The notes under the pieces: model-generated | Databases searched by the model: none | Seen by the model: the letters and a program-made list of their open reading frames with translations, nothing else | What the model was told of the DNA's origin: nothing | In this document: positions 7,520 to 16,481 of the stretch, piece after piece | How the letters are laid out: every line of letters begins with the position of its first letter | Numbering within the stretch: position 1 is the stretch's first letter | NCBI GenBank assembly: GCA_900104855.1 | Contig: FNSS01000001.1 | Location: forward strand, 682,001 to 746,000 | DNA: 64,000 nt | Reading direction: 5' to 3' | From: Rhizobiales bacterium GAS188 | Lineage (GTDB): Bacteria > Pseudomonadota > Alphaproteobacteria > Rhizobiales > Beijerinckiaceae | Made by a program: the position numbers and the translations under genes

Positions 7520-8287
7520 TCACCTCAGCTTGATGTCGAGCCGCACGACGTCGCCACGATAGATGCCGTCCGCGACCAGGACGAGGACGCCGCGCGCGTC
7601 GACGGCGGCCCGGTGCACATAGGCGACAGGCGCGTTGAGCGGCAGTTGCAGCGCGGCCGCCGTCTCGATATCGGCCATGCCGATCGTCAAGGTCTGGCGG
7701 GCATCGATGATCCGCATGCCCGGCAGGCCGGCGACGAGCTTGAGGGCGGTCTTCGTGGCCAGGTCCTCCTGGCTGATCTTGGGCGACAGCCGCTCGTCGA
7801 GATAGAGATCCGCCAGCAGGAAGGGCTGGCCGCTGCGCCAATGGCGGCGGCGGACATGCCGATAGCGAGGCGCCGGCTGGCCGATCGAGTCGGGAATGCT
7901 CTTGCCGTCGCGACCAGGGGTGTCGCTGAGGATCTCGATCTCGGCGTCTTCCCTCGAGCGCAGCAAGCCCGACCAATCGGTCTCGACCTCGCACCAGATG
8001 CGCTTGCCGGCCCCTGCCCGGACGAAGGTGCCTTTGGCGCGGAAGCGCTCGATGAGCCCATCGCGCTCGATCTGGTCGAGGGCCTGGCGGATGGTGGCGC
8101 GCGCCACGCCGCATTCGAGCGCCAGCTCGTCGACAGTCGGGATCTGCTGCCCGACCTTCCAGACGCCCTGCTCGATCCGGGCCCGGAACAACATGGCCAG
8201 CTGGATATAGCGCGCCACGGCGCTGCGGTTGAGATCGAGCCCGCCGGTCGTCGCCCCGGCAGCTGCTTTCACCGAAGCGGCAGACAT
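7520..8287 (-). CDS. GntR-family regulator with UTRA domain
   Basis: A 255-residue protein starting at ATG 8287 with GAGAGGTGA upstream. The N-terminal GntR winged helix (about 15-85) has the signature QQIPTVDELALECGVARATIRQ (split here: QQIPTVDELA, then VARATIRQALDQ). The C-terminal UTRA ligand-binding domain (about 110-250) includes PAPRYRHVRRRHW and the final strand GDVVRLDIKLR. It is the last gene of the presumed tartrate operon and probably controls it in response to a pathway intermediate; the ligand is unknown. Confidence 0.88.
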   Translation of the reverse strand: MSAASVKAAAGATTGGLDLNRSAVARYIQLAMLFRARIEQGVWKVGQQIPTVDELALECGVARATIRQALDQIERDGLIERFRAKGTFVRAGAGKRIWCEVETDWSGLLRSREDAEIEILSDTPGRDGKSIPDSIGQPAPRYRHVRRRHWRSGQPFLLADLYLDERLSPKISQEDLATKTALKLVAGLPGMRIIDARQTLTIGMADIETAAALQLPLNAPVAYVHRAAVDARGVLVLVADGIYRGDVVRLDIKLR

Positions 8288-8415
8288 CGATTCACCTCTC
8301 CGCGGCGTCCGAACCGCTTTCCACATTCAGCCATTAACCTAGTCTATCGGCCCACCACCTGCCTTGTCCATGGAGGCCCGCCGGCAGCGACATCGAAACA
8401 TCGGCACAGAACGCG

Positions 8416-9369
8416 CTATCGGCGAGCCGCATCATGCAAGGGGCGCCCTTCGAGAAAGGCCGTGATCTCGCGATGGATGCGCCCCACCATCGCGGCGCGC
8501 GTCTCGAAGGTCAGGGCGGCGTAATGGGGCTGCAGGACGACATTGTCGAGAGCGAGGAAGCGCTCATCGATCCTGGGCTCGCTCGCGAATACGTCGAGCG
8601 CCGCAGCGGCGATCGATCCAGCTTGCAGCGCGCCGATGAGCGCCTCCTCGTCGACGACGCTGCCTCTCGAGACATTGACCAGGATGCCGTCGGGCCCGAG
8701 CCGCGCCAGGATATCGGCCCCGATGAGATGATGCGTCTCCTCGCCTCCTGCGCAGGACAGCGCCAGGATATCGGCGCGTTCGGCAAGCCTGCCGATATCG
8801 GGCTCGAACGCATAGTCGAGATGAGGCTTCGGCCGGCGCCCATGATAGACGACCTCCAGCCCGAGCCCCACGGCCCGGCGCGCGATCGCAGTGCCGATCT
8901 TGCCGAGCCCGACGATCCCCAGCGTCTTGCCGACGAGGCTGCGCGACAAGGTCATGCGACCCTTGAGCCAGCCTCCGGTGCGCACGAAGCGGTCCCCCTC
9001 GACCAGCCGCCGCGAGGCCGCGTAGATCAGGCCGATGGTGAAATCCGCGACGTCCTCGGTGAGCTCGTCCGGCGTGTGGCAGACCGCGATGCCGCGGCTG
9101 GCGGCGGCCTTGAGGTCGATCTTGTCGAGGCCAGCACCGTTGCAGGCGATCAGCCCCAGCTGCGGCAGCTGCGCCATCAGGGTCTCGTCGGCGCCGGCCA
9201 TGCTGGTCGTCAGCGCAATCTTGAAGCGCGACAAATCGGGAGAAGCGGCACCGGCCTCACATCTCAGATGCTCGAGATCCACGAGCTGGTAGTCGCTTGC
9301 GAGCTTGGCGCGCAGATCCGGCGGCACCGTGGTGACGACGAGGATGGCAGGCTTTGCATCGGCAGGCAT
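8416..9369 (-). CDS. D-isomer-specific 2-hydroxyacid dehydrogenase
   Basis: A 317-residue NAD(P)-dependent dehydrogenase that interconverts a 2-hydroxyacid and a 2-ketoacid, for example glyoxylate/glycolate or hydroxypyruvate/glycerate. The Rossmann signature is VGLGKIGTAIARR. The catalytic arginine is in NVSRGSVVDE, the glutamate follows in the ASEPRID region, and the usual catalytic histidine is in LQPHYAA. It sits directly downstream of the MFS carrier in an operon with a two-subunit dehydratase, which suggests it handles a product of tartrate or a related dicarboxylic hydroxyacid. Confidence 0.88.
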   Translation of the reverse strand: MPADAKPAILVVTTVPPDLRAKLASDYQLVDLEHLRCEAGAASPDLSRFKIALTTSMAGADETLMAQLPQLGLIACNGAGLDKIDLKAAASRGIAVCHTPDELTEDVADFTIGLIYAASRRLVEGDRFVRTGGWLKGRMTLSRSLVGKTLGIVGLGKIGTAIARRAVGLGLEVVYHGRRPKPHLDYAFEPDIGRLAERADILALSCAGGEETHHLIGADILARLGPDGILVNVSRGSVVDEEALIGALQAGSIAAAALDVFASEPRIDERFLALDNVVLQPHYAALTFETRAAMVGRIHREITAFLEGRPLHDAARR

Positions 9370-9399
9370 ATTTGGTCATCCGCGATGTTCGAAACAGGC

Positions 9400-10743
9400 T
9401 TATGAGGTCGCGACGGTTTCGGCCGGCGATGGCCGGACTGCGGCAGGGCTTGGAACCCGCGTCCCCAATACGAGCATGCCGGCTCCCAGGCACAGAAGCA
9501 GACCGTAATAGCATTGGCCTAACGCCAGCGAACCGGTCTTGCTGGTCAGGAAGCCGACGACCGCCGGGCTGACGAAGGCGCCGAGCCCGCCGAGCGTCGT
9601 GATGGTGGCGATGCCGCCCGCCGCGGCTGTTCCCGAAAGGTAGAGCGAGGGCAAGGTCCAGAACGGCGCGGTCGCCGCAAAGGAGCCGGCGCTGATCAGG
9701 ATGGTGAGGGCCAATGACAGTCCCGCATGGCCGGTCGCGAGGGGAAGTGCGCACCATCCGAGCCCCGCCGCCAGGGCCGGAAGGGCGGCGTGCCAGCGAC
9801 GCTCCTGCGTCCTGTCCGAGTGCCAGCCATTGGCGAGTTGCGCCAGCACGCCGACCGCATAGGGCAAGGAGGATAAAAGCCCGATATCGAGGAGATTGGC
9901 CGTGCCGCCGTTGCGGATGATGGTGGGCAGCCAGATATTGAGGCCGGCAAGCCCCGAGATCAGCGCGACCGCCATGCCGGCCAGCATGTAGAAACGCCGG
10001 TCGCGCAAGTTCAGCAGGAACGACGAGTGGCCATGGGCGCGCTTGGCCTTGGCCTCGGCGGCGAGATCCTGCATCAGCAAGGCCTTGCGGGACGGCGACA
10101 GCCAGGCGGCCTGCTCGGGCCGGTCATCGAGATGGAGATAGACGGCGATGCCGAGCAAGGCCGCGGGCACGGCCTCGACCAGGAACAGCCATTGCCAGCC
10201 CCGCAGGCCGAGGGCGCCGTCGAAGCTTTGCAGGATCACTCCCGCGATCGGGCCGCCGATGACCCCGGCCATCGTCAACGCCGACATGAACAGGGCCGTG
10301 AAGCCGGCCCGTCGGGCAGTCGGCGCCCAATAGGTCAGATAGAGGAGCACGCCCGGGAAAAAACCCGCTTCGGCGACGCCGAGCAGGAAGCGCAGCGCAT
10401 AGAAATGCGTCGCCGAGCTCATGAAGGCGAGAGCCCCGCTGCACAGGCTCCAGAACAGCATGATGCGCAACAATGTCAGGCGCGCGCCCACTTTCGCGAG
10501 CATCAGGTTGCTCGGCACCTCGAACAGGCTGTAGCCCAGATAGAAGAGCCCGGCCCCGAAGCCGTAAACGGCCTCGCTGAAGCCGAACTCGGTCGCGAAT
10601 TGCAGCTTGGCGAAGGCGAAGTTGTTGCGATCGAGATTGGCCATGATGTAGGCGGCGAACAGGATCGGCAGGATGCGCCAGCCGACCTGGCGATAGGTCG
10701 CGCGCCGTTCCGCCTCTTGGCCATGCGCCGCGCCCGACTGCAT
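9400..10743 (-). CDS. MFS transporter, anion:cation symporter type
   Basis: A 447-residue, 12-helix carrier of the ACS family, to which tartrate (TtuB), phthalate and hexuronate porters belong. The family motif NLDRNNFAFAKLQF lies after helix 1, and the helix 4-5 segment reads GVAEAGFFPGVLLYLTYW. It lies between the dehydratase subunits and the 2-hydroxyacid dehydrogenase on the minus strand with short gaps, so it likely imports the substrate of that pathway. Confidence 0.9.
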   Translation of the reverse strand: MQSGAAHGQEAERRATYRQVGWRILPILFAAYIMANLDRNNFAFAKLQFATEFGFSEAVYGFGAGLFYLGYSLFEVPSNLMLAKVGARLTLLRIMLFWSLCSGALAFMSSATHFYALRFLLGVAEAGFFPGVLLYLTYWAPTARRAGFTALFMSALTMAGVIGGPIAGVILQSFDGALGLRGWQWLFLVEAVPAALLGIAVYLHLDDRPEQAAWLSPSRKALLMQDLAAEAKAKRAHGHSSFLLNLRDRRFYMLAGMAVALISGLAGLNIWLPTIIRNGGTANLLDIGLLSSLPYAVGVLAQLANGWHSDRTQERRWHAALPALAAGLGWCALPLATGHAGLSLALTILISAGSFAATAPFWTLPSLYLSGTAAAGGIATITTLGGLGAFVSPAVVGFLTSKTGSLALGQCYYGLLLCLGAGMLVLGTRVPSPAAVRPSPAETVATS

Positions 10744-10817
10744 CGGTCTCCCTCCCCTGCCCCATCCTTGTGCCGGCGGAAGCTTTTGAGCTCAGCCGGA
10801 ATTCTCATCCAGGATTC

Positions 10818-11468
10818 TCAGCTCTTATTTTGAGCCTTCGCCATGCGCTCGCTCGCCTCGCGACCTTGATTGAGCTCGGCCATGAGTTCCGGAAGCCGAC
10901 GCCTGGCGTCGTCGCTGAGCGATTGGAACTTGTTGTTGCCATGCGCATCGATGGCGACGACCAGCGGGCCGAGCTCCTCGACCCGGAGCTTCACCAGGCG
11001 ATAATGCGCCACGAGGTCGTCCCAGGAGACCTGCACGATCTCCTTGATCGCCTCGGAGAGCAGCGGGCAGCCACCACCCAGGAAGGACAGATACACGCAG
11101 CCCGTCTCCTGCATGGCGCGCGCGCATTCTTCATCGAGCCCGCCCTTGCCGCCCACCGCGCGCAGGCCGAGCTTGCGGATGAAGGTCGGCATGAAGCCGT
11201 TGAAGCGGGTGCTCGTCGTCGGGTTCATGTAGAGGACGTCGAAGACGCCATCGACGTCGCGGCTGTAGCTGCCGAGATGGAAGAAGGCAGCGCTCTGAAG
11301 ATCGATCGGCAAGGGCTTATCTTGCGTGATGTGGTCGAGGATGCGCTGATGCGTCGGCAGCCCAGCCGTGATCACGATCTCGCCGTCGAGGATCACATGA
11401 TCGTCGACACGCAGCTCCCTGACCGAGGCCTCGGTGAAGGGCAGCGTGATGCGATGCAGCTTGCTCAT
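10818..11468 (-). CDS. Fe-S hydro-lyase beta subunit (fumarase/L-tartrate dehydratase type)
   Basis: A 216-residue C-terminal-type subunit starting at MSKLHRITLPF (ATG 11468). It pairs with the alpha subunit encoded immediately upstream. Family landmarks are GEIVITAGLPTHQRI, the substrate loop NPTTSTRFN and AVGGKGG. In class I hydro-lyases this subunit binds the dicarboxylate while the alpha subunit carries the [4Fe-4S] cluster. Fumarase and L-tartrate dehydratase cannot be separated by sequence at this level; the carrier and dehydrogenase in the operon favour tartrate. Confidence 0.88.
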   Translation of the reverse strand: MSKLHRITLPFTEASVRELRVDDHVILDGEIVITAGLPTHQRILDHITQDKPLPIDLQSAAFFHLGSYSRDVDGVFDVLYMNPTTSTRFNGFMPTFIRKLGLRAVGGKGGLDEECARAMQETGCVYLSFLGGGCPLLSEAIKEIVQVSWDDLVAHYRLVKLRVEELGPLVVAIDAHGNNKFQSLSDDARRRLPELMAELNQGREASERMAKAQNKS

Positions 11469-11475
11469 GCCCCTC

Positions 11476-12345
11476 TCACTCGATGCGCTCGACGCGGCCG
11501 TCATTATAGAGGCGCGCCCGCGTGCGCCGGTTGATCCAGCAATTGAAGCAGACCGCAACCGGGGTGAAGCCATGGCCGGAGGCGTATTCGACATGCACGC
11601 CGAGCGTGGTGGTGTCGCCGCCCGTGCCCATCGGGCCAAAACCCGTCTTGTTGACCGCCTTGGTCAGGCGCTCCTCCATATCGGCGAGGATGGGCTCGGG
11701 ATTGGGTTCGTCGAGGGGGCGCAAAGTGGCAAGCTTGGCGAGCTTGGCGCAGTGATCGAAAGTGCCGCCGATGCCGACCCCGATGATCACCGGAGGGCAA
11801 TGCTGGGAGCCGGCCTTCAGCACGCACTCCATCACGTATTTCTCGATCTCCTCGAGTGTCGGGAAAGTAAAGATCTCGAGCGCCGCCCAACGACCGGAAC
11901 CGAGCGCCTTGGGTGAGCAGGTGAAGTCGATATAGTCGGCCCCGCCGATCAGGTCGTAGCTGACGATCGGCATGTCCTTGCCCTTATAGGAACGCTCCTG
12001 CGTCAGCGGGTTCGTGACATGCTTGAGGAGCGGCGGCTCGATGGTCTCGACCAGATGGTCGAAGCCGTCCGAGATCGCCTGCTTGATGTCGCCCTTGATC
12101 TCGACCGCAGTGCCGATCTTGACGAAATAGACCGGGACGCCTGAATCCGAGCAGACGAGGCGGTTCGTGTCCTCGGCGCGCTTGGCGCTCTTCATCATCA
12201 TCGCCAGGAGCTTGCGCGCGCCTTCATTGGTCTCGCTCTCGGCGGCCTGCCGCAATGCGACCTTGGTGTCCTCGGGAATCTTCTTCAAGGACCATTCATA
12301 GAGCTGCGCGGTCAGCGACTTGACCGCCTCATAAGTGATGGCCAC
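11476..12345 (-). CDS. Fe-S hydro-lyase alpha subunit (fumarase/L-tartrate dehydratase type)
   Basis: A 289-residue [4Fe-4S] subunit. Candidate cluster cysteines are in VCSDSGVP, SQHCPPVIIGVGIGG and the C-terminal CFNCW motif. It is the first gene of the five-gene minus-strand operon dehydratase alpha, beta, MFS carrier, 2-hydroxyacid dehydrogenase and GntR. With the beta subunit it would dehydrate L-tartrate to oxaloacetate, or malate to fumarate. The context argues for a catabolic role rather than a TCA-cycle role. Confidence 0.88.
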   Translation of the reverse strand: MAITYEAVKSLTAQLYEWSLKKIPEDTKVALRQAAESETNEGARKLLAMMMKSAKRAEDTNRLVCSDSGVPVYFVKIGTAVEIKGDIKQAISDGFDHLVETIEPPLLKHVTNPLTQERSYKGKDMPIVSYDLIGGADYIDFTCSPKALGSGRWAALEIFTFPTLEEIEKYVMECVLKAGSQHCPPVIIGVGIGGTFDHCAKLAKLATLRPLDEPNPEPILADMEERLTKAVNKTGFGPMGTGGDTTTLGVHVEYASGHGFTPVAVCFNCWINRRTRARLYNDGRVERIE

Positions 12346-12457
12346 GCGACATCCTCCCGTCTGGCCCTCACGATAGTTTGTTAGGCCAGCTATATGACCT
12401 TTTAACAGCGCGATGAACCGCCGTCCATCCCTGCGGCGTTTGAATTGCGCGCGCCCT

Positions 12458-12662
12458 TCCCTCTCCCGCGCCCTTCGCGCGGGAGAGGGTGGCCGAACGC
12501 AGTGAGGTCGGGTGAGGGCGGATCGCGGCTGCGCCGATCGGGAGCGAGCTTGGGAATGCGAAAGGCGGATGAGGAGATCGGTGATGCGCTTCAGCGGCGC
12601 CCCTCATCCGCCCTCACTACGTTCGGGCACCTTCTCCCGCCCAAGAGCGGGAGAAGGGAAGA
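12458..12662. repeat. paired inverted intergenic repeat (REP/BIME-like), copy A
   Basis: This fills most of the gap between the dehydratase operon and ald. One end is a hairpin, CTCTCCCGCGCCC/GCGCGGGAGAGG, followed by gaggtcgggtgagggcgg. The other end carries ccctcatccgccctcac and a CTTCTCCCGC/GCGGGAGAAG hairpin in opposite orientation. The same parts in the same order occur at 30459-30612, so this is a dispersed mosaic element and not just a terminator. Confidence 0.7.
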
Positions 12663-12674
12663 GTGGCGTTCGCC

Positions 12675-13793
12675 TTAAGCGGCGATCGCGAGGTCCGCGG
12701 CGGTCGTCTTGATGCCGAGCGCCTCGCCCACTGCCGCATAGGTGAGCTTGCCGGCATGCACGTTGAGGCCCGCCTTCAGATGCGGGTCCTCGCTCACGGC
12801 ACGCTTCCAGCCTTTATCTGCGATCGCCAGCACGAAGGGCAGCGTGGCGTTGTTGAGCGCGAAGGTCGAGGTGCGGGCGACGCCGCCCGGCATGTTGGCG
12901 ACGCAATAATGGATGACGCCGTCGACGATGAAGACGGGCTCGGCATGCGTCGTCGCATGCGAGGTCTCGAAGCATCCGCCCTGGTCGATCGACACGTCGA
13001 CCAGCACAGAGCCGGGCTTCATCCGCTTCACCATGGCGGCCGTGACCAGCTTCGGCGCCGCAGCTCCCGGGATCAGCACAGTGCCGATCACGAGATCGGC
13101 ATCGACCACCAGCCGCTCGACCGCGTCGCGCGTCGAATAGACCGTCTCGATCGAGGTGCCGAACTGCACCGACAGGCGGCGCAGCACATCGAGCGAACGA
13201 TCGACGATGGTGACGCGCGCCCCCATGCCGACCGCGATGGTCGCCGCATGCGTGCCGGAGACGCCGCCGCCCAGGATCACTACCGATGCGGGCGCGACGC
13301 CCGGCACGCCGCCGATCAGGATGCCGCGGCCGCCGGCCGAACGCTCGAGATAATGGGCGCCGACCTGCGCGGCCATGCGGCCCGCAACCTCCGACATCGG
13401 GGTCAGGAGCGGTAGGGAGCCGTTCGCCGCGGTCACCGTCTCATAGGCGATCGCCGTGACGCCGGATTTGATGAGGTCATGGGTCTGCTCGGGATCGGGC
13501 GCGAGATGCAGATAGGTGAAGAGCACCTGGCCGGCCTTGAGGCGGGCGCGCTCGACGGCCTGCGGCTCCTTGACCTTGACGATCATCTCGGCGGCGCCGA
13601 ACACCTCTTCGGCGGTCGCGACGATGCGCGCCCCGGCCTCGACATATTCGGCATCGCTGAGCCCAGCGCCTATGCCGGCATTAGTCTCGACCACGACCTC
13701 ATGACCGTGAAGCACCAGCTCGCGCACGCTGCTCGGCACCAGCCCGACCCGAAACTCGTTATTCTTGATTTCTTTCGGAACGCCGACCTTCAT
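12675..13793 (-). CDS. ald: alanine dehydrogenase
   Basis: A 372-residue NAD-dependent L-alanine dehydrogenase (L-alanine to pyruvate and ammonia). The start is ATG 13793, giving [16 protein letters not shown], the canonical family N-terminus. The pyruvate-binding lysine is in MIVKVKEP and the catalytic histidine in [10 protein letters not shown]. The Rossmann motif is [13 protein letters not shown], and [10 protein letters not shown] is also typical. It diverges from an Lrp/AsnC gene, the usual arrangement for alanine-inducible ald control. Confidence 0.95.
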   Translation of the reverse strand: MKVGVPKEIKNNEFRVGLVPSSVRELVLHGHEVVVETNAGIGAGLSDAEYVEAGARIVATAEEVFGAAEMIVKVKEPQAVERARLKAGQVLFTYLHLAPDPEQTHDLIKSGVTAIAYETVTAANGSLPLLTPMSEVAGRMAAQVGAHYLERSAGGRGILIGGVPGVAPASVVILGGGVSGTHAATIAVGMGARVTIVDRSLDVLRRLSVQFGTSIETVYSTRDAVERLVVDADLVIGTVLIPGAAAPKLVTAAMVKRMKPGSVLVDVSIDQGGCFETSHATTHAEPVFIVDGVIHYCVANMPGGVARTSTFALNNATLPFVLAIADKGWKRAVSEDPHLKAGLNVHAGKLTYAAVGEALGIKTTAADLAIAA

Positions 13794-13853
13794 TGCATCC
13801 TCCCGTGTTGGGCAAACAGCCACTCGCCGTCGCGCAGAATGGCGCGGAATGCG

Positions 13854-13908
13854 CGCAATTTTCAGTCGACTTTGGGACAGCCCATGCTATTCTTCGCAGA
13901 AAATTGCG
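13854..13908. promoter_or_regulatory. putative Lrp-type operator between ald and its regulator
   Basis: CGCAATTTTC at 13854-13863 is matched by its exact reverse complement GAAAATTGCG at 13899-13908. The centres are 45 bp apart, roughly four helical turns. AT-rich half-sites spaced by whole turns suit an Lrp/AsnC octamer or dimer pair. Confidence 0.5.
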
Positions 13909-13933
13909 TACAGCCCTCCAAATCCGGCATAAA

Positions 13934-14401
13934 ATGCAACCGATCACTCTCGACGCGAAGGACCGTGCGATTCTGCGGCTGCTGCAGCTCGAGGGGCGGC
14001 TCAGCAATGCAGAGCTTGCCGAGCGCGTGCATCTGTCGGCATCGGCCTGCCTGAGAAGGGTGCGCGCCCTCGAGGAGAGTGGCCTGATCGCGAGCTATGC
14101 CACGCTGCTCGACCAGAAACGGGCGGGCTTCGACGGCAATGCCTTCGTCCAGGTGACGCTCGACGGCCAAGGGCGGGCCTCGCTCGATGCCTTCGAGGCC
14201 GCCGTGAAGCAGGTCTCGCAGATCCTCGAATGCTGGCTGCTCGCCGGCCAGGCGGACTACCTGCTGCGCGTCGTCTTTCGCGACACAACCGATCTCGAAC
14301 GCATGCATGCCGAGATCATCACGCAATTGCCGCATGTCGTGCGGGTGCAATCGACCCTCACCTTGCGCACGGTGAAGAAGACGACGGCGCTGCCGGTGTA
14401 A
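13934..14401 (+). CDS. Lrp/AsnC-family transcriptional regulator
   Basis: A 155-residue protein from ATG 13934. The N-terminal helix-turn-helix reads LDAKDRAILRLLQLEGRLSN, then LAERVHLSASACLRRVRALE. The C-terminal RAM/AsnC effector domain (about 70-150) holds VQVTLDGQG and AGQADYLLRVV. Divergence from ald across about 140 bp, together with the inverted repeat there, makes it the probable alanine-responsive activator of ald. A longer in-frame start is unlikely because its residues would cover the operator. Confidence 0.93.
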   Translation: MQPITLDAKDRAILRLLQLEGRLSNAELAERVHLSASACLRRVRALEESGLIASYATLLDQKRAGFDGNAFVQVTLDGQGRASLDAFEAAVKQVSQILECWLLAGQADYLLRVVFRDTTDLERMHAEIITQLPHVVRVQSTLTLRTVKKTTALPV

Positions 14402-14414
14402 TGGCCAGTGAGGG

Positions 14415-15455
14415 CTATCGTCCCTCGCCGCCGAGCGGGCCCGGGCCCAGCACGTAAGGCCTGCCATAGGGATCATAGGCATAGCCGCCGCGATAGGGGT
14501 AGCCGCGCCCGCCATAGGGATAGGGCTGCCCCGCATAAGGGTAGCCCTGACCGCCATTGGGATAGGGGCGGTTCGCATAGGGATAAGGCTGGCCCCCATA
14601 GGGGCTGGGTTGGCTATAGGGACGAGGCTGGGCGCTATAGGGGCTGTCGACTGGCGGCTGACTATAGGGATCGGGCGAGATTTGCAGCGGCTCGCCGACC
14701 GGCGCCTCGACCTGCGGTCGCCTTGCCGCGACCTCGTCGCCGCGATCGCCGAGCACGATGACCTGCGTCCCCAGCGGCACGCGGCCATAGAGGTCGATGG
14801 CGTCCTGGTTGATCATGCGGATACAGCCCGAGGACACCCTCTTGCCGATCGTCCAGGGCTCGACCGTGCCATGGATGCGAAAGAGCGTATCCTTGTTGCC
14901 CTGCCACAGATACATGGCGCGTGCGCCCAACGGATTGCCGGGCCCACCTCGCATGCCGAGGCCGCTTTGCAGCTCCTCCACCTCGCGCCTGAGATCAGGC
15001 TGCCGCGCGATCATCTCCTTCGGCGGATACCAGTCGGGCCATTCCTGTTTGGTCTTGATGGTCGCCTTGCCCGACCAGCCAAAGCCTTCGCGCCCGACGC
15101 CGACGCCGTAGCGGATGGCACGGCCGTCATCGAGCACAAAATGGAGATAGCGAGTGTGGGGGTCGATGATGATGGTGCCCGGCTGCTCGTTGCCCTGATA
15201 GGACACCTCGCGGCGCAGAAAGGCCGCATTGATCCGGCTGAGATCGATGCGAGGGACTGGGAAAGGCTCGCCCAAGACCGGGCCATAGAGGGCTGAAGCC
15301 TCGTCATAGGCCGCGCCCTCCACCAGCTGCGAAGGTCGAGGCGCGCCGATTTCGGGCTGAAGCAAGGGGGCGGCGCCAGCCCGGCGGCCGGTCAAGCCGC
15401 TGAACGCCGCCATGGTCAATCCGCTAATGAAGGCCCGGCGTGTAGGAATCATCAT
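14415..15455 (-). CDS. L,D-transpeptidase (YkuD) with Tyr/Pro/Gly-rich tail
   Basis: A 346-residue exported enzyme that forms 3-3 peptidoglycan cross-links or anchors proteins to the wall. The leader has a twin-arginine-like TRRAFISGL and ends near GRRAGAA. The YkuD domain spans about 93-235, with catalytic His195 in FRIHGT and Cys211 in SSGCIRM. After residue 255 comes a repetitive tail built on (Y/P)PYGGQPYPYA-like units to residue about 340, unlike the compact catalytic part and probably disordered and wall-exposed. It converges with the lrp gene. Confidence 0.92.
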   Translation of the reverse strand: MMIPTRRAFISGLTMAAFSGLTGRRAGAAPLLQPEIGAPRPSQLVEGAAYDEASALYGPVLGEPFPVPRIDLSRINAAFLRREVSYQGNEQPGTIIIDPHTRYLHFVLDDGRAIRYGVGVGREGFGWSGKATIKTKQEWPDWYPPKEMIARQPDLRREVEELQSGLGMRGGPGNPLGARAMYLWQGNKDTLFRIHGTVEPWTIGKRVSSGCIRMINQDAIDLYGRVPLGTQVIVLGDRGDEVAARRPQVEAPVGEPLQISPDPYSQPPVDSPYSAQPRPYSQPSPYGGQPYPYANRPYPNGGQGYPYAGQPYPYGGRGYPYRGGYAYDPYGRPYVLGPGPLGGEGR

Positions 15456-15572
15456 GACACATACGCTGACACCGACATTTGCCGGCTTGCGTCCCCCTTG
15501 GGTCGCGTGCCGGCTCCAAGGGAGGAATCCTGCCGGTAAATCTGGGCGGAAACGCGTCGGCGCCAGCGCCGT

Positions 15573-15941
15573 CTAAAGCGAAGGCCGCGCCTTGGCGTTT
15601 GGCCCGGCGCGGTCGCCTGCGGACTTCGCCTCGGCCTGGCACATATAGGCGCCTTGCTTCGTGCTGCCGTAGCCGCGCGTCCCCGCGAAATGATAGATGT
15701 GTGATTTCGTGTTCACCCAAACGACTGTATCGGACGGGCAATGGGCCTTCGCTTGCGTTGCGGTTGAAAACTCGCCAGCGCTGGTCGCCATCCCCATAGG
15801 GCCGGGCTTGTGTTTGGAGGCCTTCCCTGCGCATTCCGAAGGTTCGCATTGCGCTGATGCGGGCGTCGCAGCCGGCACCGCGAGCGCCGAGAGAACGCCG
15901 ATCGCAGTGACCGACGCCAATCGGACGAATGACATATGCAT
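15573..15941 (-). CDS. small exported protein, function unknown
   Basis: A 122-residue protein starting MHMSFVRLAS with GGGGAG 9 nt upstream. A Sec signal peptide ends near TPASAQC. The mature protein has four cysteines and a conserved-looking core, HCPSDTVVWVNTKSHIYHF followed by GTRGYGSTKQGAYMCQ. I recognise this core as a module repeated in many short rhizobial exported proteins but know of no assigned function. Confidence 0.7.
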   Translation of the reverse strand: MHMSFVRLASVTAIGVLSALAVPAATPASAQCEPSECAGKASKHKPGPMGMATSAGEFSTATQAKAHCPSDTVVWVNTKSHIYHFAGTRGYGSTKQGAYMCQAEAKSAGDRAGPNAKARPSL

Positions 15942-16028
15942 GATTGAAAGCTCCCCGATTCCCTCGAGGATGCTACCGCGAGCCATAATCCGGCGCCAGG
16001 GCTCGCGAGATCGGCCCTGCGCCCAACC

Positions 16029-16232
16029 CTATTGGACGCCGCCTGCCCGGTTGAGCTTGTCGGTCCGCGGCGAGCCTAAAGAGGGGGAGCGATCATGGTC
16101 GGTCGCCGTCTTGAGCTCGATATGGGGAGGGGTGCGCTGAACCCAAGCCATGGCGAAGCTCATCACGCTGCCGGCGAGCAATATGCCGAGAATGATGGGA
16201 AACAGCCAGTCTCGTTGCGAATTCTTGCTCGT
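16029..16232 (-). CDS. small single-pass membrane protein with possible ACG start
   Basis: A 67-residue reading frame with one clear transmembrane helix (WLFPIILGILLAGSVMSFAM) followed by a polar tail ending NRAGGVQ. No ATG, GTG or TTG stands at the expected start. AAGGAG is followed, after 6 nt, by ACG AGC AAG AAT, which would give (M)SKNSQRDW. The only conventional in-frame starts lie inside the helix. The codon pattern looks coding, but expression is uncertain. Confidence 0.4.
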   Translation of the reverse strand, partial: TSKNSQRDWLFPIILGILLAGSVMSFAMAWVQRTPPHIELKTATDHDRSPSLGSPRTDKLNRAGGVQ

Positions 16233-16422
16233 GGCGCGCTCCTTCGTTCAAGCTCGACCCCGCCTCGTCGGAAGGCTGGGCTGCCCCACGCCACTCATCT
16301 CTAGATGGAAAAGGTCGTGCCCGCCAACCCTCCTGTGCAGAAATGCCGCCGTTGTGCCATGCAGGCATCGGGTCATAGCCATTCAGGACAAGCCCGTCAG
16401 GACAAGCTCTTGGTGCAACGCA

Positions 16423-16450
16423 AAAGGCGGGCCTCGTAATGCCCGCCTTT
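16423..16450 (-). terminator. hairpin terminator after the 99-residue exported protein gene
   Basis: AAAGGCGGGC and GCCCGCCTTT form a perfect 10-bp stem with an 8-nt loop. It lies 32 bp downstream of the minus-strand stop at 16482, with a short T run on that strand. Confidence 0.7.
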
Positions 16451-16481
16451 GCGTCTTGAGCCGTTACTGCGCGTAGGGAGG

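Noticed and set aside
12458-12662. The hairpins as simple transcription terminators
   Set aside because: They have the same paired layout as the copy at 30459-30612 and no clear T run, so a dispersed repeat is the better explanation.
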